Shown here piece after piece: positions 29,522-37,477 of a stretch of 64,000 bases of DNA. The notes beneath the pieces were generated by a model. It had not been told where the DNA came from and ran no database searches. It was given only the letters and a program-made list of their open reading frames with translations. A program made the translations under genes and the position numbers. Position 1 is the first letter of the stretch. Every line of letters starts with the position of its first letter. Source of the DNA: Microbacterium sp. MYb54 (GTDB taxonomy: Bacteria > Actinomycetota > Actinomycetes > Actinomycetales > Microbacteriaceae); assembly GCF_002979515.1 (NCBI RefSeq), contig NZ_PCPA01000011.1, forward strand, positions 1-64,000, in the 5' to 3' direction.

Positions 29522-30943
29522 TCAGACCCTCCCGAACGCACGCAGCGGATGCTCGATGAGCTCGGTCACCCGCCTCAGGAAGCCCGCGGCGTAGCCGCCG
29601 TCGCACACCCGGTGGTCGAACGCGAGCGAGAGCTGGACTATCCGGCGCGCCACGATCGCGCCCTCCGCGACCCATGGGCGCTCGATGATCCGGCCGATGC
29701 CGAGGATCGCCACATCGGGGTGGTTGATGATCGCGGCTGAGCCGTCGACGCCGAGGCCCCCGTAGTTGTTGAGCGTGAACGTCGATCCCCGCAGGCGCTC
29801 CGGCGGCATCGTCCCGGAGCGGGCCGTGGTGGTGAGCTCGCGCAGCGCCGTGTCGAGCTGCGCGACGGTGAGCGCGTGTGCGCGGGGGACCACCGGAACC
29901 AGGAGCCCGCGTTCGGTGTCTGCCGCGACCCCGAGGTTCACGCCCTCGAAGGAGATGATCTCGTCTCCGCTCTCGCTCAGGCGCGAGGCCAGAATGGGGT
30001 AGTCCTCGAGGGCCAGGAGCACGAAGCGGGCGAGGAGCGCGGTCACCGACGGTGCCTTCTCTCCCTCCGGAGCCATCTGCGAACGCAGATCCCACAGCGC
30101 GGTGGCGTCGACGTCGACCCAGACGGTCGCTTCGGGGATCTCGGATCGGCTGCGGGTGAGCTTGGCGCTGACGGCTCTGCGCAGCGGCGACATCCGTTCG
30201 CGCGCGAGCACGGCGAGGCCGTCGACCGTCTCGCCGGATCGGGCTTCCTGTGCATCGTGGTGGGCGCTGACGCCGTCGACGGCGTTCTCGACGGCGGCTT
30301 GGAGAACGTCGGCGCGGGTGATGGCACCGTCGGCGCCGGTCGCGGTGATCGCGTGCACGTCGAGGCCGAGATCCCGAGCGAGTCGACGAACGAGCGGGGA
30401 GCGGACAGCCACGGGGCGGCGGTCGGACGATCCCGGCGACGGAGGAGTCGCGGAGGTGCTCGGGGTGGAACGGATCGCTGTCGGCGCGGGCACCGGCGGC
30501 GTCGCGGACACCCGAGGCGCGGTCACCGAGGCTGCGGCCGGGCGGCGTCGCCCCTTCGACGTGCGTGCGGCGGTGCCGTAGCCGATGAGGACGTTCCCCG
30601 AGCCGGCGCGCTCCTCTTCGCGGTACGCCTCGTGCTCAGGCTGAACCGGTGCGGTGCTGGGCGGCGCCGTCGAGGTCAGGGAGTCCGCCACTTCCAGCAC
30701 CGGAGCGCCGACGTCGATCGTGTCGCCGGCGGTGCCGTGCAATGCGGTGACGATGCCGGCGAACGGCGACGGTAGCTCGACGATGCTCTTCGCGGTCTCG
30801 ACTTCGGCGATCGGCTGATCGGTGGTGATGGTGTCGCCCACGGCCACGAGCCACTGCACGAGTCCTGCCTCGGTCAGTCCCTCGCCGAGGTCGGGCAGGA
30901 GGAACACCTGTGCGCCGGCATGCGGCTTCAGGGGAGTGCTCAT
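29522..30943 (-). CDS. bkdC: Branched-chain 2-oxoacid dehydrogenase E2 (dihydrolipoamide acyltransferase)
   Basis: The 473-residue protein has one N-terminal lipoyl domain (lipoyl-lysine K52 in VETAKSIVELP), a Pro/Ala-rich linker, a peripheral subunit-binding domain (RSPLVRRLARDLGLD) and a C-terminal acyltransferase domain with the active-site FDHRVCDGG (about H444). It transfers the acyl group from E1 to CoA. The start overlaps the E1beta stop as ATGA. No E3 gene is in this window; a housekeeping lipoamide dehydrogenase could serve. Confidence 0.88.
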   Translation of the reverse strand: MSTPLKPHAGAQVFLLPDLGEGLTEAGLVQWLVAVGDTITTDQPIAEVETAKSIVELPSPFAGIVTALHGTAGDTIDVGAPVLEVADSLTSTAPPSTAPVQPEHEAYREEERAGSGNVLIGYGTAARTSKGRRRPAAASVTAPRVSATPPVPAPTAIRSTPSTSATPPSPGSSDRRPVAVRSPLVRRLARDLGLDVHAITATGADGAITRADVLQAAVENAVDGVSAHHDAQEARSGETVDGLAVLARERMSPLRRAVSAKLTRSRSEIPEATVWVDVDATALWDLRSQMAPEGEKAPSVTALLARFVLLALEDYPILASRLSESGDEIISFEGVNLGVAADTERGLLVPVVPRAHALTVAQLDTALRELTTTARSGTMPPERLRGSTFTLNNYGGLGVDGSAAIINHPDVAILGIGRIIERPWVAEGAIVARRIVQLSLAFDHRVCDGGYAAGFLRRVTELIEHPLRAFGRV

Positions 30944-31968
30944 ACGTCGTCCTCCCAGTGCAGCGTGTCGATCGCGTCGAGCACGCGGTCGACGTCGGGC
31001 AGATACCAGTGCTCGAGTTTCGGGGGCGCGTACGGGGTGTCGAAGCCGGTCACCCGTCGCACAGGGGCGGCGAGGTACTCGAAGCAGCGCTCGAACACCC
31101 GTGCCTGGATCTCGGACGCGACGCTCACATATCCCGGGGCTTCGGCGATGACGACGGCGCGGCCGGTCGACTTCACGGCGGCCGTCACGGTCGCGTCGTC
31201 GAATGGCGAGAGCGAACGTACGTCGACGACCTGCACGCTGCGTCCCTCCGCGGCGGCCACCTCTGCGACCTCCAACGCGAGCGGCACCGAGGCGCCATAG
31301 GCGAGGAGTGTCACGTCCGTGCCCTCGCGGGCGATGCGGGCCGTTCCGAGCTCGGCGGTGATCGAGGTGTCGACCTCGCCCTTGGCCCAGTACAGCTTCT
31401 TCGGTTCGAGGAAGATCACCGGATCGGGGGAGGCGATCGCCGCACGCAGCAGCGAGTAAGCATCCTGCGGGGTGGACGGGCTGACGACCGTGAGGCCGGG
31501 CGTGTGCGCGTAGTAGGCCTCGGATGAGTCGCAGTGGTGCTCGACGCCGCCGATGCCGCCACCGAACGGGATGCGGATCACCAGCGGCATCCGCATACCT
31601 CCGCGGGTGCGGTTGCCGAGCTTCGCGACATGGCTGACGACCTGCTCGAAGGCGGGGAGCGCGAATGCGTCGAACTGCATCTCGACCACGGGGCGCAGAC
31701 CGTTCATGGCCATGCCGACGGCCGTGCCGACGATGCCGGACTCCGCAAGCGGGGTGTCGAAGCAGCGCTCTTCGCCGAAGCGTGCGGTGAGACCGTCGGT
31801 GATGCGGAAGACGCCGCCCAGCGCGCCCACGTCCTCGCCGAAGACCACCACGTCAGGATCGGACTCGATGGCATCGGCCAGCGCTCTGTTCAACGCGGCG
31901 GCCATGGTCATGGTCGTCTTCGTGTCGACGGCACTCTCGGTTCGCATGTCGTCCTGTGCGATCGTCAT
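30940..31968 (-). CDS. bkdB: 2-oxoacid dehydrogenase E1 beta subunit
   Basis: The 342-residue transketolase-type subunit has VFGEDVGALGGVFR, the DTPLAESGIVG segment and QFDAFALPAFEQ. With E1alpha it makes the ThDP-dependent oxidative decarboxylase. The sequence is closer to the branched-chain than to the pyruvate enzyme in having a separate beta chain and GGIGGVEHHCDSSEAYYAH. The ATG at 31968 overlaps the E1alpha stop by 4 nt. Confidence 0.88.
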   Translation of the reverse strand: MTIAQDDMRTESAVDTKTTMTMAAALNRALADAIESDPDVVVFGEDVGALGGVFRITDGLTARFGEERCFDTPLAESGIVGTAVGMAMNGLRPVVEMQFDAFALPAFEQVVSHVAKLGNRTRGGMRMPLVIRIPFGGGIGGVEHHCDSSEAYYAHTPGLTVVSPSTPQDAYSLLRAAIASPDPVIFLEPKKLYWAKGEVDTSITAELGTARIAREGTDVTLLAYGASVPLALEVAEVAAAEGRSVQVVDVRSLSPFDDATVTAAVKSTGRAVVIAEAPGYVSVASEIQARVFERCFEYLAAPVRRVTGFDTPYAPPKLEHWYLPDVDRVLDAIDTLHWEDDV

Positions 31969-33083
31969 CGCTGGCCTCCGTTCGGCGTGGTTCCGGCATC
32001 GGCGAGATGCGACCTGTCGATCTCGTCTCGCAGCAGGTGCCATTGCTCATCGAGCTGGGGGGATCGGGTCGCCGTCACGAAGCGGAACAGGTCTTCGGGA
32101 TCGAGGTCTGCGTCGGTGTTCAGAGCGGCGCGCATCGCTGTCGCGATCTCCTCCGCTCCGGCGGCGAAGCGCTCTTCGGCGTCGGCATCGAGCGCGCCGG
32201 TGGAGGTGAGGTATGTGCGCAGGCGCTGCAGCGGGTCGCGCGCGATCCAGGACTGCACCTCCTCGCGCTCGCGGTAGCGGGTGTCGTCGTCGGCGTTGGT
32301 GTGCGCCTGCATCCGATAGGTGTGCGCCTCGATGAGGCTCGGTCCGCCGCCGGCGCGGGCACGGGATACGGCCTCGCCGAGCACTGTCAGGACGGCGGCG
32401 ACGTCGTTGCCGTCGACGCGCTGTCCGGGCATTCCGTAGCCGATGGCCTTGTGGGCGAGCGAGGGCGCCGCCGTCTGGCGGCAGAGAGGGACGGAGATCG
32501 CGAACTCGTTGTTCTGCACGAAGAAGACGACCGGCACGTGGAAGACCGCGGCGAAGTTCATGGCTTCGTGGAAGTCGCCCTCGCTGGTGGCGCCATCACC
32601 GCAGAGTGCGAGCACCACGGTGTCCTCGCCGCGGTGCTTGGCCGCCTGGGCGAAGCCGACCGCATGCAGCAGTTGGGTGGCGAGTGGGGTCGCCTGCGGT
32701 GCGACGCGGTGCGCACGGACGTCGTAACCCGAATGCCAGTCGCCCTTGAGGAGCACCATCGCGTCAGCGGGCTCCACTCCTCGAGCTATCACGGCGACCG
32801 AGTCACGGTAGGTCGGGAACAGCCAGTCCGCGGCTTCGAGCACCATCGCGGCGCCGACCTGACATGCTTCCTGCCCGTGCGATGACGGGTAGACGGCGAG
32901 GCGGCCCTGGCGCACGAGGGCTCCGGCCTGATCGTTGATCCGCCGGCCTTCGACCAGACCGCGGTAGGCGGCCAGCAGCGTGTCGGGATCCGGGAGCACG
33001 TACTGCTCGTCCGTGACCGGGGCTCCGGTTTCGTCGATCAGTTGCACCGCGGTGTCTCGCGGGAGCAGGTCGGTGTGCAGCAT
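31965..33083 (-). CDS. bkdA: 2-oxoacid dehydrogenase E1 alpha subunit
   Basis: The 372-residue subunit binds thiamine diphosphate through GDGATSEGDFHEAMN and VFFVQNNEFAIS. YPSSHGQEACQVG and FPTYRDS are also typical, and the phosphorylation-loop region reads YRMQAHTNADDDTRYR. It decarboxylates branched 2-oxo acids derived from Val, Leu and Ile, supplying branched acyl-CoA starters. The ATG at 33083 is supported by AAGGAGG upstream; the frame open to 33137 runs into the regulatory repeat. First gene of the operon. Confidence 0.88.
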   Translation of the reverse strand: MLHTDLLPRDTAVQLIDETGAPVTDEQYVLPDPDTLLAAYRGLVEGRRINDQAGALVRQGRLAVYPSSHGQEACQVGAAMVLEAADWLFPTYRDSVAVIARGVEPADAMVLLKGDWHSGYDVRAHRVAPQATPLATQLLHAVGFAQAAKHRGEDTVVLALCGDGATSEGDFHEAMNFAAVFHVPVVFFVQNNEFAISVPLCRQTAAPSLAHKAIGYGMPGQRVDGNDVAAVLTVLGEAVSRARAGGGPSLIEAHTYRMQAHTNADDDTRYREREEVQSWIARDPLQRLRTYLTSTGALDADAEERFAAGAEEIATAMRAALNTDADLDPEDLFRFVTATRSPQLDEQWHLLRDEIDRSHLADAGTTPNGGQR

Positions 33084-33136
33084 GCGTTCGCCCTCCTTGC
33101 CGAACTCGATGAGGACAGCATGCCTCGGACGCGACA

Positions 33137-33170
33137 TTCATCCAAGATCTTTCGTTGGATCCTGGATGAA
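33137..33170. promoter_or_regulatory. Inverted-repeat operator between bkd operon and Lrp-type regulator
   Basis: Two 13-bp arms, TTCATCCAAGATC (33137-33149) and GATCCTGGATGAA (33158-33170), match at 12 of 13 positions when one is reverse-complemented, with an 8-bp spacer. It lies in the divergent region between the E1alpha gene and the Lrp/AsnC gene, 54 bp from the former and 64 bp from the latter start, and is a likely site for the Lrp protein. Confidence 0.7.
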
Positions 33171-33233
33171 AGTGCGGCTAGTGGTGCATTCTTGATCGAA
33201 GTGTCAGAAATTCTGCACCGATGGAGGGGGCTC

Positions 33234-33671
33234 ATGGTCGCGCTGGATGAGACGGATCACGCGATCCTCGAAGAGCTGCGCCGCGATGCGCGGGCGTCTA
33301 TGACGGCGATCGCCGATGCCGTGCATATCTCCCGTGCCGGCGCGCACGCGAGGATCAAACGACTCACCGATGCCGGCGTCATCACCGGCTACGGCGTGCG
33401 CACAGACCCGGTTCTCCTGGGGCACCACGCCAGCGCCTATGTGACCCTCGCCATCGAGCAGGCGACCTGGCAGTCAGTGAGCGAACGGCTTCGAGCGATT
33501 CCCGAGATCGAGCACATGGCCCTGGTCGGGGGAGACTTCGACGTGATCCTGCTGGTGCGGGCGAACGATGCCCGCGATCTGCGTCGCATCGTGTTGGAGG
33601 ACATCCAGGCGATCCCGTCGATCCGCTCGACCAGAACGACCCTGATCTTCGAGGACTACCCGCGGAACTGA
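33234..33671 (+). CDS. Lrp/AsnC-family transcriptional regulator
   Basis: The 145-residue protein has an N-terminal helix-turn-helix (LDETDHAILEELRRDARASMTAIADAVHIS) and a C-terminal RAM ligand-binding domain. The ATG at 33234 is chosen because the family start is MxxLDxxD and GGAGG lies 6 bp upstream; the open frame continues upstream through the operator. Divergent from the bkd operon, it is likely its amino-acid-responsive activator or repressor, like BkdR in other bacteria. Confidence 0.85.
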   Translation: MVALDETDHAILEELRRDARASMTAIADAVHISRAGAHARIKRLTDAGVITGYGVRTDPVLLGHHASAYVTLAIEQATWQSVSERLRAIPEIEHMALVGGDFDVILLVRANDARDLRRIVLEDIQAIPSIRSTRTTLIFEDYPRN

Positions 33672-33703
33672 GCCGGTGCGTCGCCAGCTGCCTGAGCTCT
33701 CGG

Positions 33704-34114
33704 TCAACCCGCGTTGGCGAGCAGAGACGATACGAGGACGATCCCGATGCACAGGATTCCGAACGCCGTCGCGAGCACCGTCAGGGCGAGCAGCATCCCG
33801 CCGCCGGGTGGGTCCTGCGGCGTCGTCGGGCCGGCGGGCATCGCACCAGGCAACGTCGAATGCAGCCACGCGGTCATCCGCAGCTGACGTCGCCGTGCGG
33901 CCGACCAGAGCGCGCAGGCCGCGACGAGGCCTACTGCTCCAGGGACGAACCCCCAAGCCGCGAATGCCGAGGGCAGCATCAGAGGGAAGATCCGCAGCGA
34001 CACGAGGGAGCCGATCGCGATCGCGAGAGCCGTGCGGCGCCACGCGAGCTCGGTGCGCTCGGGCTGCAGACCCGGATCGAACGGCCCCTGAACGCTCGGC
34101 CCCTGACCCGTCAC
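33704..34114 (-). CDS. DUF202 membrane protein
   Basis: The 136-residue protein has three predicted membrane helices and the DUF202 pattern GLQPERTELAWRRTALA near the N-terminus. A GTG start at 34114 is chosen because it overlaps the stop of the upstream DUF202 gene as GTGA. The longer frame to 34243 has no membrane character in the extra part and overlaps that gene. Function unknown; pairs of DUF202 genes are common in actinobacteria. Confidence 0.78.
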   Translation of the reverse strand: MTGQGPSVQGPFDPGLQPERTELAWRRTALAIAIGSLVSLRIFPLMLPSAFAAWGFVPGAVGLVAACALWSAARRRQLRMTAWLHSTLPGAMPAGPTTPQDPPGGGMLLALTVLATAFGILCIGIVLVSSLLANAG

Positions 34115-34467
34115 CGCCAGAGCACCCCGGCCACGACGAGCAGACCGACGACGGTGACGACGACGGCGAGCACGACCGCAGAGAACGCGCCGGGCAGCGG
34201 ACGCGACTGGCGCAATGCACGTTCGGCGCGCATCCATTCCCACCAGGCGAGCGGTGCGACGGCAGTGCCGGTGATGATCAGCAGCAGCGAGGCGGCGAGG
34301 CGGAATCCGGCGTGCAGGTCGAGTCCGAGCACCTCCAGGGCGACGCCACCGGCGATCAGCGCGAGCCCGGTGCGCGTCCAGGCGAGAAACGTCCGCTCGT
34401 TCGCGAGGGAGAAACGCGGATCGGGTTCCTCTCCGATGGCGTACACCGAGGCAGGGAAACGTCGCAT
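34111..34467 (-). CDS. YidH-like DUF202 membrane protein
   Basis: The 118-residue protein has three predicted membrane helices and the motif RFSLANERTFLAWTRTGLAL typical of the YidH branch of DUF202. It is the first of a coupled pair of DUF202 genes whose products probably form a hetero-oligomer in the membrane. No biochemical role is established for the family that I can cite with confidence. Confidence 0.8.
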   Translation of the reverse strand: MRRFPASVYAIGEEPDPRFSLANERTFLAWTRTGLALIAGGVALEVLGLDLHAGFRLAASLLLIITGTAVAPLAWWEWMRAERALRQSRPLPGAFSAVVLAVVVTVVGLLVVAGVLWR

Positions 34468-34525
34468 CGCCTCATCGTAGCGGCGCCGTGTTCTCGGCGA
34501 GTCAACGGGCGAGATGGGTCATACG

Positions 34526-35176
34526 TCAGTCGATCGTGAGCTCGAACCCGTCGGGTGTGGCAGCGACCGAAACCTGCGACAGGTCGGTGACCAGAACGGT
34601 GGGGTGGTGCGCTGCCGCGTGCTTCCCGACGCCGATGACGCGCATGCCCGCGGCGAGACCCGCCTGGATGCCGGCACCGGAGTCTTCGAACACGACGCAG
34701 TCCGCCGGATCGATCCCCAGGATCTCTGCCGCACGGAGGAAGCCTTCGGGGTCGGGCTTGGACGCGGAGACGTCTTCCGCTGTGACCTTCCGTTCGGGGA
34801 CGCTGAGCCCCGCCGCGCGCATTCGTGCGGTCATCAGGGCGACGTTTGCGGAGGTGACGATCGCGTGCGGGAACGGGTGCAGAGCATCGAGCAGCGCGCG
34901 TGCTCCGGGGATCTCGATCACGCCGTCGACGTCGCCCGCCTCATTCGCGAGCATGATGTCGTTCTCGTGGAGATTGATCGCGTGATCGCGCTCGGGAAGC
35001 ATGATCGCCATGCTCTGATGCCCCTGTCGGCCGTGCACGGTGCGCAGCACGGTCTCGGGATCGATGCCATGCGGTTCGGCCCATGCGAGCCACAGCCTTT
35101 CCACGACGGCGGTCGAGTCGACGAGGGTGCCGTCCATGTCGAGGAGGGCGGCGCGGGCGGCGATGGTCTGGGTCAC
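34526..35176 (-). CDS. HAD-superfamily sugar-phosphate phosphatase
   Basis: The 216-residue phosphatase has the HAD motifs LLDMDGTLVDS (nucleophile D13, acid D15), VTSANV, KPDPEGF (Lys) and FEDSGAGIQAG, with a helical cap between motifs I and II. This pattern is that of the beta-phosphoglucomutase-like and 2-deoxyglucose-6-phosphatase group, so it probably removes phosphate from small sugar phosphates. The gene is isolated, converging on nothing obviously related, so the substrate is open. Confidence 0.82.
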   Translation of the reverse strand: MTQTIAARAALLDMDGTLVDSTAVVERLWLAWAEPHGIDPETVLRTVHGRQGHQSMAIMLPERDHAINLHENDIMLANEAGDVDGVIEIPGARALLDALHPFPHAIVTSANVALMTARMRAAGLSVPERKVTAEDVSASKPDPEGFLRAAEILGIDPADCVVFEDSGAGIQAGLAAGMRVIGVGKHAAAHHPTVLVTDLSQVSVAATPDGFELTID

Positions 35177-35297
35177 CCGTCCAGGCTACCGCCGACGAAG
35201 GGCGACATCGGGGGAGCCCCGCACGCGACCCGCGGGGCTGAGCCGCCACGGCGACCGGGCTGCTTGGCTTCTAGGATGTGGACCGGGAAGGACGAGG

Positions 35298-36413
35298 ATG
35301 AACGCACTCGCGAGCAGGGTCATGCAGGTGCTGCGGCAGGTGCGGGGTCCGGAGACAGCAGAAGCCGTCTTCGAGGCGACCGCGCTGATCGTCGGCGCCG
35401 GCTTCTTCGTCGCGGGCTTCGTCATCGGTCTCCCGGTGTTCTGGGGACACGATCTGGCGATCAGCGGCAGCGGTTCGATCGGCGTCTTCGCCGCGTGGGG
35501 TGGTGCGGCTACCGCGATCATCGCCTTCACCCTCGGTCGTCTCGCCGTCCGCCCGGAGAAGCAGGATCCGGATGCCGCACGAGACGGGTTCAGCGTCCCC
35601 GGCGACCGGCTCCGGTGGTACGACCTCACCGCGATCGCGTTCGCCCATGCGGCGATCGCGTGCCTCGGCTGGCTCGGCATCGCGGCGCTCCTCGAGCGGA
35701 GCTTCACCGACGCCCCGGTGTTCCCGTTCCCCGGCGCGATTCTCGTGGCCGTCGCCTTCGCGCTGACCGGCTACGTCTCGTTCCTCAGCGCCGTGGCGCT
35801 GACGCCGATGGTGCTGTCGCTCGTGCTCGCGGTGTTCCTCGTGGTCGGGGCGTTCGCCAGCATGCTCGCCTCCAGCGACGTGCACTGGTGGCGCGACAAC
35901 CTTTCCGCGTTGGGGATGAGCACCAACAGCTCCTCCGTCGCATTCAACGTGACGCTGGTCATCGCCGGCGTCATGATCACGACGATCTCCCGCTATGCGA
36001 CTGCGGGCCTTCCCGCGGAGAGCCCCGAAGACCGTCGTGGGCGGTTCATGGTGCGCGGCGGACTGATCCTGATGGGGATCTTCCTCGCGTGCGTCGGACT
36101 CTTCCCCGTGGACGAGTTCTTCCTCCTGCACAACACCGTCGCGACCGGCATGACCGTGGTGTTCGGGATCGTCGTGGTCGGGCTGCCGTGGTTCCTGCCG
36201 ACCATCCCTCGCGTGTTCGTCGCCTTCGGGTGGGTGTACGTGCTGGTCATCATCCTGCTCGCGGCGTTCTTCGCCGTCGGGTACTACAACCTCACCGCGG
36301 TCGAGCTGATCGCCGCCGTGCTGATCTTCAGCTGGATCATCGTGTTCCTGCGCACAGCGGGGTCGGTCACCGCGCCGGCGGTGACGGCCAGTGCTTCCGC
36401 GGAGGCGAACTAG
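35298..36413 (+). CDS. DUF998-like multi-pass membrane protein
   Basis: The 371-residue protein has about 10 hydrophobic helices. A central segment NLSALGMSTNSSSVAFNVTLVIAG is typical of DUF998 proteins. The ATG at 35298 follows GGAAGGACGAGG. It overlaps head-to-head in its stop with the spermidine-synthase-like gene: the two TAG codons share 2 bases (36410-36413). Function unknown. Confidence 0.75.
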   Translation: MNALASRVMQVLRQVRGPETAEAVFEATALIVGAGFFVAGFVIGLPVFWGHDLAISGSGSIGVFAAWGGAATAIIAFTLGRLAVRPEKQDPDAARDGFSVPGDRLRWYDLTAIAFAHAAIACLGWLGIAALLERSFTDAPVFPFPGAILVAVAFALTGYVSFLSAVALTPMVLSLVLAVFLVVGAFASMLASSDVHWWRDNLSALGMSTNSSSVAFNVTLVIAGVMITTISRYATAGLPAESPEDRRGRFMVRGGLILMGIFLACVGLFPVDEFFLLHNTVATGMTVVFGIVVVGLPWFLPTIPRVFVAFGWVYVLVIILLAAFFAVGYYNLTAVELIAAVLIFSWIIVFLRTAGSVTAPAVTASASAEAN

Positions 36414-37351
36414 TCCCAGATCGGGTCGTCGGGGTCGGGGGAGTCCGTGCCGTCGGCGTCGGTCATGATGCGCGCTTCGGCGATCCACGACGACAGAGAA
36501 CCGTCGTGGAGCATGTGAGGTCGCGGTGAGCCGAGAAGGTCAGGGTTCGCCACGATGTCCAGCGGCTCATCGCTCGCGAAGATGACGACGTTGCCGAGCG
36601 GTCCTTCATCGTCTTCCGGTTCTGCGTCGAGGACGACGGCGACGTGGTCGAACACGGAGCTCAGGGTGGCCGCCTGTCGCCGTGAGTACTCGAACGGGTG
36701 CCCGTCGAGCAGGTTCACTGCCACGACTCCACCTGCTGCGGAGCGCGCGGCGACGCGGCGGTAGAACTCCTGGCTGGCCACACGATGCCGGATGACCGCG
36801 GCATCCCACAGGTCGACGACGGTGAAGCGCGCATCCACCCAATCGGTGTCGACCGCGGTGCTGCCGGACGCGGTGCCACCAGACGCTGCGGCGCCGAGCG
36901 CGGGGAAAGGGGGTGACGGCACCGACGATCGCTTCTCATCCGGAAGATCCGCGTCTGCGACCGCTCGCGCATCGCCGAAGATGACCCGCAGATCAGCGCC
37001 GGGGGGCAGGGGCAGGGCGGCGATCACTGCTGCATAGAGAGCGGGCTCGAACTCGACCGCGAGTTGAGGGGAGCCAGCACGCGTGGCCTCGACGTAGCGT
37101 GCCAGTGTGAGCGCTCCGGCCCCCAGATGCACGGTGAAAAGCGGTGTACCGGGCCTAGCTGCGGCATCCATTGCTCTGGCGATGTGCTGCGTGTAGGCGT
37201 ATTCGAGTTCGGTGGGATCGGTCATCGAGACGACGGACTGCGCAATCCCGTCGACGCTGAGCTCGTAGCGCCCGGCTCGCCTTCTCGATTCCACCAGCTT
37301 CGCCTTGCGATTGTCGAGCATGAGCGAGAACACCCGGCGTTTCCTTGGCAC
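36410..37351 (-). CDS. Spermidine-synthase-like (PABP/methyltransferase-fold) protein
   Basis: The 313-residue protein has a class I methyltransferase-fold core with VHLGAGALTLARYV and AVEFEPALYAAV near residues 90-120, as in spermidine synthase-like actinobacterial proteins. A 30-residue Ala/Gly/Ser/Pro-rich insert (about 150-180) splits the fold. The aminopropyl-transfer residues are not obvious, so the activity may differ from spermidine synthesis. No partner gene for polyamine synthesis is nearby. Confidence 0.7.
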   Translation of the reverse strand: MPRKRRVFSLMLDNRKAKLVESRRRAGRYELSVDGIAQSVVSMTDPTELEYAYTQHIARAMDAAARPGTPLFTVHLGAGALTLARYVEATRAGSPQLAVEFEPALYAAVIAALPLPPGADLRVIFGDARAVADADLPDEKRSSVPSPPFPALGAAASGGTASGSTAVDTDWVDARFTVVDLWDAAVIRHRVASQEFYRRVAARSAAGGVVAVNLLDGHPFEYSRRQAATLSSVFDHVAVVLDAEPEDDEGPLGNVVIFASDEPLDIVANPDLLGSPRPHMLHDGSLSSWIAEARIMTDADGTDSPDPDDPIWD

Positions 37352-37477
37352 CCGTCGATCTTAGGTCGGGTGAACTCGGTCGGAGACCGCCCTGCCCTGC
37401 AACGGAGGGGCATCCAGAAGGCCTCGCCTTCACGTGCGGCCATGGCGTCGCCCGCGCGCGGCTACCCTGGAAGCAAC

